A stretch of DNA of 32,585 bases from Candidatus Laterigemmans baculatus (GTDB lineage: Bacteria; Planctomycetota; Planctomycetia; Pirellulales; Pirellulaceae), in contig NZ_WRPR01000133.1 of the NCBI RefSeq assembly GCF_010367455.1, positions 1-32,585 of the forward strand, read 5' to 3'. A program made the translations under genes and the position numbers. This document shows, piece after piece, positions 16,049-30,595 of the stretch. The notes under the pieces were generated by a model, which was given only the letters and a program-made list of their open reading frames with translations, was not told the DNA's origin and searched no databases. Positions within the stretch are counted from its first letter, which is position 1; each line of letters starts with the position of its first letter.

Positions 16049-16462
16049 ATGTCTGAAGCAGCTACCGTCGAGTACAGCGACGTTTCGAAGGAATTGGGCG
16101 ACAAGATCGCCGAGTTGACGCTCAAGCAAGCCAAGGAGCTGAGCGACTACTTGAAGGACGTGCACGGCATCGAGCCGGCGGCCGGCGGTGCGGTCGTGAT
16201 GGCCGGTGGTGCGGGCGGCGGCGGTGAAGCCGCGGCCCCGGCTGCCGAGCAGACCGAATTCGACGTCGTCCTGACCGGATTTGGCGACAAGAAGCTGAAC
16301 GTCGTGAAGGTCGTCAAGAACCTGACCGGCGCCTCGCTGATGGACGCCAAGAAGCTGGTCGAAGGCGTCCCGGCCAAGCTCAAGGAAGGCATCAGCAAGG
16401 AAGACGCCGAGAAGATGAAGGCCGAGATCGAAGAAGCCGGCGGAACCGTCGAACTCAAGTAG
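16049..16462 (+). CDS. rplL: 50S ribosomal protein L7/L12
   Basis: 137 aa, slightly longer than the usual 120-130. L12 dimers form the mobile stalk that recruits translation GTPases. The N-terminal dimerisation domain ([18 protein letters not shown]) is followed by a Gly/Ala-rich hinge (about 46-68, [20 protein letters not shown]) and the globular C-terminal domain: [59 protein letters not shown] 16049 has aaaggg at 9 nt. The hinge is richer in Gly than that of E. coli. The next gene, rpoB, starts only after a 569-bp spacer. Confidence 0.97.
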   Translation: MSEAATVEYSDVSKELGDKIAELTLKQAKELSDYLKDVHGIEPAAGGAVVMAGGAGGGGEAAAPAAEQTEFDVVLTGFGDKKLNVVKVVKNLTGASLMDAKKLVEGVPAKLKEGISKEDAEKMKAEIEEAGGTVELK

Positions 16463-16475
16463 TTCGCCGCCGCGA

Positions 16476-16549
16476 GCCGCTTCGAGCGGCGCGAATCGAG
16501 TCCAGCGGATGGAGACCGCCTGTTGCCTCTGAGCGAGCAACGGCGGTCT
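16476..16549 (+). terminator. Hairpins after rplL (terminator or attenuator before rpoB)
   Basis: gccgct/agcggc (16476-16490), then a strong stem: agaccgcc-t-gttgc (16513-16526) pairs with gcaac-ggcggtct (16537-16549) with one bulge. Only a short, impure T-stretch follows. E. coli has an attenuator and an RNase III site between rplL and rpoB; this stem is in the equivalent place. Confidence 0.55.
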
Positions 16550-16591
16550 TCTGCGTTAACGAGCTGCACCCTCGGCATTCGGTCGTCGCCG

Positions 16592-16692
16592 ATCAGCCGC
16601 CGGGCCCTGAGCCGCCGGGCGCTAGCCGCGGGCCCTCCCGATGGTCAGCCCGCTCGCGAGGCCCGAGGCTAGCGCCTACGGCTCAGCCTGAT
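16592..16692. repeat. Dispersed palindromic repeat, gctagcgcc family (copy in rplL-rpoB spacer)
   Basis: The outer ends are atcag and ctgat; inside, gagccgccgggcgctagc and ggctagcgcctacggctc are imperfect reverse complements. The same core (atcagccgcc, gctagcg, cggcggctgat) recurs at 28283-28355, so this is a dispersed intergenic element that has entered the spacer before rpoB. Confidence 0.7.
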
Positions 16693-17031
16693 CCCATGCG
16701 GTGCATCACCCGACCGAGCCCGCAATTCAACCGCTCGCGGCCGGGAGGACTTGGCCGCCTGCGGCGGTGAGCATTCCTTGCGCCAAATTACCCGGAGCTG
16801 GGGTTACCGGCCCCGGGATTCTTCGTTACATTTACCTTGTGCGTTTATCGGCCCGTCGACGCGATCTGCTGACCCCCGTCCCTATCCGGCTCTCTCTGCT
16901 TGTGCGCTCCCACAGCGTCGATTCGCTGTTCTCGGTTGCCTCGCCGGTATTTTCTGCGCTCAGCTTGCGCGATCGACGTGCCTCGACCTCCGACGCATTG
17001 ACCCTCCCGGCTTGAAGGAGCGTTTTCGCGA
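16693..17031 (+). other. rpoB upstream spacer
   Basis: 339 bp without a convincing gene. It has small GC hairpins (cccgg/ccggg, 16791-16817) and then an unusually AT-rich stretch (16818-16852, gttacatttaccttgtgcg), a reasonable place for an independent rpoBC promoter, though I cannot define boxes. gaaggag lies 10 nt before the rpoB ATG. Confidence 0.4.
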
Positions 17032-20754
<3,723 letters not shown>

Positions 20755-20801
20755 GCTTCCCCCTCTCTCATCCTCTCAAAAATCGCCAAAAACCCTATTT
20801 G

Positions 20802-20839
20802 ACGGGTTCACCCGGGCGCTACCGCCCGGGTGGTCCCGT
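20802..20839 (+). other. Hairpin between rpoB and rpoC
   Basis: cacccgggcg (20809-20818) and cgcccgggtg (20823-20832) form a perfect 10-bp stem with a 4-nt loop, extended by acggg/cccgt beyond a 2-nt internal loop. It ends 2 nt before the rpoC aggag site, so it may affect rpoC translation or mRNA processing. Confidence 0.7.
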
Positions 20840-20856
20840 TCAGGAGTTCCTTCGAT

Positions 20857-25203
<4,347 letters not shown>

Positions 25204-25234
25204 GCGCCCAGCCGCGGAGCGGCGACAGAGAATA

Positions 25235-25256
25235 GCCAGGGGCGTGAGCCCCTGGC
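25235..25256 (+). terminator. Hairpin after rpoC
   Basis: gccaggggc and gcccctggc (25235-25243, 25248-25256) form a 9-bp perfect stem around gtga, followed by ggctgacctacct. No U-tract. It resembles common planctomycete intergenic hairpins and could be a dispersed repeat rather than a dedicated terminator. Confidence 0.5.
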
Positions 25257-25269
25257 GGCTGACCTACCT

Positions 25270-25464
25270 ATGGACGACGAAGCGAGCTACGTCTGCGATA
25301 GCTGCGGCGAGGAAATCGTCGTGCCGGTCGACTTGAGCGGCGGCGAAGAGCAGTCGTACGTCGAGGACTGCCCGGTCTGCTGCAATCCAAGTGTGATCCA
25401 CGTCAGCGTCGATCCCGACGGAGAGGTCCGAGTCTGGGCCGAACCCGAGCAAGACCGCTATTAG
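25270..25464 (+). CDS. CPXCG-type cysteine-rich small protein
   Basis: 64 aa. It matches the Cys_rich_CPXG family layout: an N-terminal CxxC (C9-D-S-C12, usually CPxC), a hydrophobic strand (EEIVVPVDLSGGEEQSYVE), then EDCPVCCNPSVIHVSVDPDG with C34, C37 and C38. The cysteines probably bind zinc; the function of the family is unknown. ATG 25270 is 67 bp after rpoC on the same strand, so it may be read through from the rpo transcript. The gene ends just before the second palindromic element and is convergent with the LOG gene. Confidence 0.85.
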   Translation: MDDEASYVCDSCGEEIVVPVDLSGGEEQSYVEDCPVCCNPSVIHVSVDPDGEVRVWAEPEQDRY

Positions 25465-25471
25465 CGCGTCC

Positions 25472-25560
25472 CATAGTCGCCTTTCGCTCCCGCGAAAGTA
25501 GCGAAGACAACGCTGCTTTCGCGGAGCGAAAGGCGACTATGTCAGCCTGGAAAGGCTGAC
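25472..25560. repeat. Palindromic element between convergent genes (copy 2) plus small hairpin
   Basis: Arms 25472-25503 and 25511-25541 (catagtcgcctttcgctccc and its complement) differ by one extra C and one mismatch, with a 7-nt loop. This is the same element as at 5062-5170. A separate perfect hairpin gtcagcc-tggaaa-ggctgac (25541-25560) abuts it. Both lie between the stops of two convergent genes (25464 and 25568). Confidence 0.9.
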
Positions 25561-25567
25561 GTACTCT

Positions 25568-26674
25568 TTACTCGTCGCGGTCGTCGGGGTCTTCGCCCGC
25601 TTCGGGACGGTTGATGAAGTCGATCAGCATTCGCAGCCGCCCCAGGCTGCGGCGATCGAAATGGCCGACCAGCCGGGGCAAATCGGCCAGCTCGGCTTCG
25701 TCGCGTTCTTCGCGGAGGGCCGACCGCTGGATGAATTCGCCTTCGACCAAAATGTCGTTGAACCGCTCGTTCACCTCCGCGAGCGTCTGCTCGCTCAGCG
25801 GGCTGTTGAGCCGCATCACGAGCGAGTGGCGGACGTACCGCATGGAGTGAAACACGCGGTAGAACCCGAGCACCTCTTCGACCGCTTCGTCAACCGAATC
25901 GGTCACCCGGTAGAGCCGCACATCCTCGGCGCTGATCATGTTCCCTTCGAGCAGTTCGCGGTCGATGAACTTGCTCAGCTCGCGGTAGTACGTCCCTCCC
26001 GGCGGGTCGAGGAACACGACCGGGATCATCGTCTGTTTGCCGGTCTGCAGCAGGGTCAACGTCTCGAGCGCTTCGTCGAGCGTGCCAAAACCGCCCGGCA
26101 GGCAGACCACCGCCGAACACTCTTTGACGAACATCAGTTTGCGGGTGAAGAAGTACCGCATCGTGACGAGCTTGGCGTCGCCGTCAATCGTGTCGTTGGC
26201 TCGCTGCTCAAACGGCAGCACGATGTTCAGCCCCATCGACGATTCGCGACCGGCGCCGACGTGTCCCGCCTCCATGATGCCCCGGCCCGCTCCGGTGATG
26301 ATCATCCACCCGTGCTTGGCCATTGCCCGCCCGAACTCTTCGGCGGTTTGGTAAGCGGGATCATCCGGAGGCGTCCGCGCGGAACCGAAAATCGTCACCT
26401 TGCGGCGGCGGCGGTAGGGCCGAAAAACCTTGAACGCGTACCGCAGCTCGCGGAGCGTCCGGCTGAGGATCTTGAGGTCCCCTTCGCTGGTCCGGTCCGA
26501 CTCGAGCCGATCGACCGTCTGCCGCATCAAATTCAACAGCGACTCTGGCTTGACCCGCGTGATCGGCTCGTCGGCCGGTTGCGGGCGGACCTGTTCATCG
26601 TCGCCAAGCGCCTCGGCTGGCACCTTGCCGTCGAGGTCGTCCGATTCAGTCGAGTCGTTGGGAACGTGGTTCAT
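25568..26674 (-). CDS. LOG family protein (Rossmann-fold nucleotide-binding)
   Basis: 368 aa. It belongs to the LOG/TIGR00730 group, some members of which release bases from nucleoside 5'-monophosphates (cytokinin riboside 5'-monophosphate phosphoribohydrolase). Core: VTIFGSARTPPDDPAY (93-108), GAGRGIMEAGHVGAG (128-142), FFTRKLMFVK (175-184), and the hallmark PGGFGTLDE (193-201). An acidic N-terminal extension of about 90 residues and a C-terminal region beyond residue 280 (VFHSMRYVRHSLVMRLN..., ending in an Asp/Glu-rich tail) make it longer than the ~190-aa plant-type enzymes. Substrate cannot be told from the sequence. It is followed upstream on the same strand by nhaA, 33 bp away, so the two could be co-transcribed. 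Confidence 0.9.
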   Translation of the reverse strand: MNHVPNDSTESDDLDGKVPAEALGDDEQVRPQPADEPITRVKPESLLNLMRQTVDRLESDRTSEGDLKILSRTLRELRYAFKVFRPYRRRRKVTIFGSARTPPDDPAYQTAEEFGRAMAKHGWMIITGAGRGIMEAGHVGAGRESSMGLNIVLPFEQRANDTIDGDAKLVTMRYFFTRKLMFVKECSAVVCLPGGFGTLDEALETLTLLQTGKQTMIPVVFLDPPGGTYYRELSKFIDRELLEGNMISAEDVRLYRVTDSVDEAVEEVLGFYRVFHSMRYVRHSLVMRLNSPLSEQTLAEVNERFNDILVEGEFIQRSALREERDEAELADLPRLVGHFDRRSLGRLRMLIDFINRPEAGEDPDDRDE

Positions 26675-26707
26675 AGCAATCCGTTCTAGAGCCTTGGGAT
26701 CGATCGC

Positions 26708-28063
26708 TTACGTATTCAGTGCTGCCTGCTTGAGTGCCTGCGGACTCGGTTCGCCCGTCAGCCCAGCGGAGATTCCGTGCTCGCCTGCGAGCGCAAGTTC
26801 GGCTTCGTGCAGGCTCTGCCCCGCTTCGAGCGGGCGAATTCTCAGCACCCGTCCCATCAACAGGGCCAGCGGTGCGGCGGCAAAGCTGAGCAGGGCTCCC
26901 ATTTTGACCGAATCCTGAACGCTCCCGGGATCGCGAAACGCCGCGATCGAGACGAAGAGGGCCACGGTGAATCCGATCCCAGCCACCATCCCGACCGTGG
27001 CCACGTGCCGGTAATCCATACCCGCCGGTTTCTCGAGTTTCAGGATCTTCTCGGCAAACCAGGTTAGCAGAACGACGCCCAGCGGTTTGCCGACGAGCAA
27101 CCCGGCCAGCACCAAATAGGTGCCGACGCCGAGGCTGCTGAAAATCACCCCAGCATTTACCAGGCCAAACAGTCCCAGGATGCCTTCGACTGGGGCTTTC
27201 CAAAAGTGTTCGAATTCGTTCAGCGTGTCGCTCCGGTTCGGCTCGAGGCGGGCCGCCTTGCCGATGTTCGTGTGGGCGTGCGGGAGCAGGGGAATGATCG
27301 GAACAAGCCCCAGTGCCGGATGGATGTTGGCCATGTAGAACGAAATCCACGAGAGGGTTCCCGGTCCTACCAGATACCACCAGTGGCTGTGCAACTGCAA
27401 CCGCCGCCGCATCACCATCGCGACCAGCATCGCAGCGAGCGTCAGCAGCAACCACCGCGGCTCGATCGCCGCCTGCGGATAAAAGACCGCCAGGATCATC
27501 AGCCCCGCCGCGTCGTCGGCGATCGCCAACAGCAACAGGAACGCGATCGCCGGATGCCCGTTGCCGAAAATCATCCGCGCGATCAAGTAGCTGAAGGCGA
27601 TGTCGGTCGCACAGGGGATCGCCCAGCCTTTGCCGAGCATTTCATGCGTCCCGCTCAGGTACGTTCCGGCAATGTAGATCAGCGCCGGCCCAAAGATCCC
27701 GCCGAGCGTCGCCAGCAACGGAGTGACCGCCCGCTTCGGGTTCGACAGCGCCCCTCCAGGAAGCAACGACTCCCAAACCTCCTTCGCCGCGATCGCAAAG
27801 AACAACGCCATCAATAGGTCGTTGATCAGAAAATGGAGGGTAAATCCATGGTGTCCCGCGTGGCCGGATTCCGATTCGGCGGCGGCCCCATGGAAGAGCG
27901 AGGCAAAGTCGAAGTGGACGAAGTGCGTGTAGCTGTCGCTGTGGTTCAGATGCGAAGCGTTGGCCCACACGAGCGCCGCGAGCGAGCCGAGAATCAACGG
28001 CAGTGAATTGTCGATGACAAATCGAAACCAACGATCGCCACCAACGGCCTGATGCCCCGTCAT
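26708..28063 (-). CDS. nhaA: Na+/H+ antiporter NhaA
   Basis: 451 aa, longer than the E. coli protein (388). Inner-membrane antiporter exchanging Na+ for protons in salt and pH homeostasis. The functional core is kept: GWAIPCATDIAFS with Asp154 (E. coli Asp133), LAIADDAAGLMILAVFY with Asp183-Asp184 (E. coli 163/164), and VGKPLGVVLL with the Lys equivalent to Lys300. Multiple TM segments run from about residue 18 to 405. Between the first TM and the next helix is a His-rich loop (residues 41-72 hold seven His) and a hydrophilic C-terminal tail of about 45 residues. ATG 28063 has gggtagga just upstream. Upstream spacer shared with the divergent gene at 28418. Confidence 0.96.
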   Translation of the reverse strand: MTGHQAVGGDRWFRFVIDNSLPLILGSLAALVWANASHLNHSDSYTHFVHFDFASLFHGAAAESESGHAGHHGFTLHFLINDLLMALFFAIAAKEVWESLLPGGALSNPKRAVTPLLATLGGIFGPALIYIAGTYLSGTHEMLGKGWAIPCATDIAFSYLIARMIFGNGHPAIAFLLLLAIADDAAGLMILAVFYPQAAIEPRWLLLTLAAMLVAMVMRRRLQLHSHWWYLVGPGTLSWISFYMANIHPALGLVPIIPLLPHAHTNIGKAARLEPNRSDTLNEFEHFWKAPVEGILGLFGLVNAGVIFSSLGVGTYLVLAGLLVGKPLGVVLLTWFAEKILKLEKPAGMDYRHVATVGMVAGIGFTVALFVSIAAFRDPGSVQDSVKMGALLSFAAAPLALLMGRVLRIRPLEAGQSLHEAELALAGEHGISAGLTGEPSPQALKQAALNT

Positions 28064-28282
28064 GTCCTACCCCGTGCTGAGCTAACGAATCGTGACCAAA
28101 GGGCGGAGCGTTCGCCGCCTAGGGATGGTTAGCTCAGGGTCGCGCGGGGAGGTTGAGGAAATGTTGCCGGAATCGCCCCCCCAAGCGAACCACCAGGACG
28201 GATGTAGGGAAAATGCGGGTTGCTGGAAAACCCGCCGTACGTCAGCCCGATTGTGGTCGAGGCGGATCTCCTTACAACCTAA

Positions 28283-28355
28283 ATCAGCCGCCACGCGCTA
28301 GCGTCCGGTTCCGACGGCGTTTTTGGGAACCGTGGGCTAGCGCCCGGCGGCTGAT
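28283..28355. repeat. Dispersed palindromic repeat, gctagcgcc family
   Basis: Arms 28283-28312 and 28326-28355 are reverse complements at 25 of 30 positions, from atcagccgcc inward to ggttcc/ggaacc. Same family as 16592-16692. A truncated further piece (gcgcccggcggcgg) follows at about 28370-28384. It occupies the 354-bp spacer between nhaA and the gene at 28418, in which I see no other gene. Confidence 0.8.
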
Positions 28356-28417
28356 GATTCATCCGGGATCGCGCCCGGCGGCGGATTGAATACCCACCCC
28401 ACGCACGAAAGAGGCTC

Positions 28418-29050
28418 ATGGAGATTGCGATACTCGGGACGGGGAACGTCGGCAGGACGCTCGGGCGCCGCTGGGCCGACGCCGGACACCACATCCACTA
28501 TGGAAGCCGCAATCCGACGGCCGAGCGGATGACGCAACTGAGTGGTGAGAAGCAGTCGGTCGACACGATCCGCGACGTGATCGACCGCTGCGGAGTCGTG
28601 GTCCTGGCGACGCCCTACGGAACGGCCAAAGCGGTGCTCGCGATGGCCAAGGACCTCGCCGGCAAGATCCTGATCGACTGCACCAACCCGCTGAATGCTA
28701 CATTCGACGGGCTGGAACTCGGGTTCGACGATTCGGCCGCCGAACGGATCGCCTCCTGGGCTCCCGGAGCCCGGGTCGTCAAAGCTTTCAACACCGCCAG
28801 CGTCTCCACGATGCAGGACCCGCTCTACGAGGGTCAAGCGGCCACGATGTTCTACTGCGGCGACGATGACGAGGCGAAGGCGACGGTCGCCCAACTGGTA
28901 GCCGACCTGGGGATGGAGCCGGTCGACGCCGGACCGCTGGCCAACGCCCGCTATCTGGAGCCAATGGCGATGCTGTACATCCACTTGGCGGTCCACCAAG
29001 GCTGGGGAGGCAACTGCGCGCTGAAATTGCTCAGCCGCCCGCATCAGTAA
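28418..29050 (+). CDS. NADPH-dependent F420 reductase-like / NADP oxidoreductase
   Basis: 210 aa. Rossmann protein of the F420-dependent NADP oxidoreductase (COG2085) type. The dinucleotide-binding motif is at the start: MEIAILGTGNVGRTLGRRW (Gly-x-Gly-x-x-Gly at 7-12), then HIHYGSRNPTAE, where Ser-Arg suggests binding of the NADP 2'-phosphate. Further family marks: VVLATPYGTA, ILIDCTNPLN, GARVVKAFNTASVSTM, and MFYCGDDDEAKATVAQLVADLGMEPVDAGPL. The true cofactor partner and substrate are unknown; many bacterial members act without F420. ATG 28418 has gaaagagg at 4 nt. A single-gene unit between repeat-rich spacers. Confidence 0.88.
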   Translation: MEIAILGTGNVGRTLGRRWADAGHHIHYGSRNPTAERMTQLSGEKQSVDTIRDVIDRCGVVVLATPYGTAKAVLAMAKDLAGKILIDCTNPLNATFDGLELGFDDSAAERIASWAPGARVVKAFNTASVSTMQDPLYEGQAATMFYCGDDDEAKATVAQLVADLGMEPVDAGPLANARYLEPMAMLYIHLAVHQGWGGNCALKLLSRPHQ

Positions 29051-29148
29051 GGGCGCAAACAGACACCCTCCCCCCGGGAGGATCGCGAGGAACGAGCGGG
29101 GAGCGTGATGCGCGGCGTAGTGTCGCCACGCGGCTGGATTCAGCGGGC

Positions 29149-29425
29149 CCTCCCCGGGCCTGAGAGCTCGACCCTCCCGGGGAGGTCGTGCAGTTTTTAG
29201 CCCCCTCTCCCCCGAAGGGAATCGCGGCAATCGCTCGACCTTCACCCCCGAACATTTTCGCGATTCTCTTTGGGGGAGAGGGCTGGGGTGAGGGGGTCTA
29301 AGCGGCCGGCTACGGCCCCCTCACCCTAACCCTCTCCCCCACGGCTTGGCTGCGGAACTTTCGTTCGCAGCCAAGCCGCGGGGGAGAGGGGACCGGAAAA
29401 CTGCACAACCTCCGGGGGAGAGGGT
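29149..29425. repeat. Composite nest of inverted repeats
   Basis: Four sets: cctccccggg/cccggggagg (29149-29158, 29176-29185); about 23-bp imperfect arms beginning ccctctccccc (29203-29225, 29259-29282); 25-bp arms with two mismatches, gggggagaggg...gtgaggggg (29272-29296, 29316-29340); and cggcttggctgcg/cgcagccaagccg (29342-29354, 29366-29378). An outer pair, ggaggtcgtgcagtttt (29181-29197) and aaaactgcacaacctcc (29397-29413), encloses the last three. The remaining spacer to 29693 shows no gene; it should hold the promoter of the pilin operon. Confidence 0.85.
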
Positions 29426-29693
29426 GTTGGTGGCGCCGTCGGTTCAAGCAGGGCGTGGACCTGTCGTAGGGGCTAGGAGAGCTGTAGCGGTGGAGGGTGT
29501 CTTGGAAGCGAGCGGAATTGTGAAGGAATGTTGCAAATTTGCGATCGGTCACTCGGGGGTGTCCTAGCTTTTCGATGTTCGAAGAAGGCCATGCCCCCCT
29601 AGGACGGACCACCGAGCGTTTCCGCCGGCGAGTCCGCGGGAGTGGGCACGGCGGTGTGGCCCGAGAGTGACTTAATCGTCAAAGGAATTCCCA

Positions 29694-30161
29694 GTGAACG
29701 CGAAAGAATTGAACGCCCACGGTTTGCCGATTCGCCGCTGCCAAAAGCGCGGTTTCACGCTGATCGAAATGGTGGTGGTGGTGCTGATTCTGGGCATCGT
29801 GGCCGCCGTGGCCGTCCCCAAGATGTTCAACACCGCCGACACGGCCGGTGAGAACGCGACGCACCAGCAGCTGGCCTTGCTGCGGACGGCGCTCGAAATC
29901 TACCGCAGCGAGAACAATACCTATCCCCCGGGAGTCGACCTGCCGGCCGAGCTCGGCCCCTACCTCCGCGGTCCCTTCCCGATCCCGCAGGTCGGCTCGG
30001 TCCGCAACCAAGCAGGTGTCGCCATCGATGCCGACGCGGATCCCGATGTGGCCGCAGCGCCGAGCGGATCGGACGGGTCCGACGGCAACGGTTGGGTCTA
30101 CAAGCCGGCCAACGGCGACATCATCCTGAACCTGACCACCGGCACTGGCTCGGACTGGTGA
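29694..30161 (+). CDS. Type II secretion/type IV pilin-like pseudopilin
   Basis: 155 aa. The GTG at 29694 (aaagga at 7 nt) gives a basic 20-residue leader and a class III signal, KRGFTLIEMVVVVLILGIVA: cleavage after Gly20, Phe at +1, Glu at +5, then a hydrophobic helix. The body (TAGENATHQQLALLRTALEIYRSENNTYPPG, then a short Asp/Gly-rich loop and NGWVYKPANGDIILNL) resembles GspG-type major pseudopilins. It should be processed by a prepilin peptidase, not encoded here. First gene of a compact operon: its stop overlaps or nearly touches the next start. Confidence 0.88.
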   Translation: MNAKELNAHGLPIRRCQKRGFTLIEMVVVVLILGIVAAVAVPKMFNTADTAGENATHQQLALLRTALEIYRSENNTYPPGVDLPAELGPYLRGPFPIPQVGSVRNQAGVAIDADADPDVAAAPSGSDGSDGNGWVYKPANGDIILNLTTGTGSDW

Positions 30162-30169
30162 GCGGTGCC

Positions 30170-30595
30170 ATGGCAGCTCGATTCCGCGTCCTGATCGCTG
30201 AAGATGAGCCGGTCTTTCGCCGGGTCATTCGGTTCACCTTGGAACGCCAAGGGTTTGAAGTGGAAGCGGTCGAGAATGGACAACTCGCGCTGGCTCGGCT
30301 GCGCGAACAGAACTTCGACTTCGTGGTGACCGATCATCAGATGCCCTACCTGACGGGCCTCGAACTGCTGCACCACGTTCGGTTCACTTTGGGTCTCCAG
30401 ACGTTGCCCATGATCCTTTGCACGGCCAAAGGATTGGAGCTGGACAGCGAGTACCTGCGCGAGCAGTACAGTCTGACGGCGGTGCTTCACAAACCGTTCA
30501 GCCCTCAGCGTCTGGCTGCCTTGATTCTCGAACAGCAGCGGGCTGAACAGCAACGACTTGAATCACAGCGTCTTGGCGACGGAGTATGCACGTGA
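30170..30595 (+). CDS. Single-domain response regulator
   Basis: 141 aa, receiver domain only. Acidic pair Glu11-Asp12 (VLIAEDEP), phospho-acceptor Asp55 in FVVTDHQMPYLTG, switch Thr85 in ILCTAKG, and Lys108 in LHKPFSP. A short Gln/Glu/Arg-rich helix follows, with no DNA-binding or output domain, so it works through protein partners. Start: ATG 30170, or GTG 30158, whose GTGA overlaps the pilin stop; both are possible. Its end overlaps the kinase start by 10 bp, so it is almost certainly the cognate partner of the next gene. Confidence 0.93.
   Translation: MAARFRVLIAEDEPVFRRVIRFTLERQGFEVEAVENGQLALARLREQNFDFVVTDHQMPYLTGLELLHHVRFTLGLQTLPMILCTAKGLELDSEYLREQYSLTAVLHKPFSPQRLAALILEQQRAEQQRLESQRLGDGVCT

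Noticed and set aside
20830-20856. GTG start for rpoC
   Set aside because: It lies in the intercistronic hairpin and upstream of the aggag site that serves ATG 20857.
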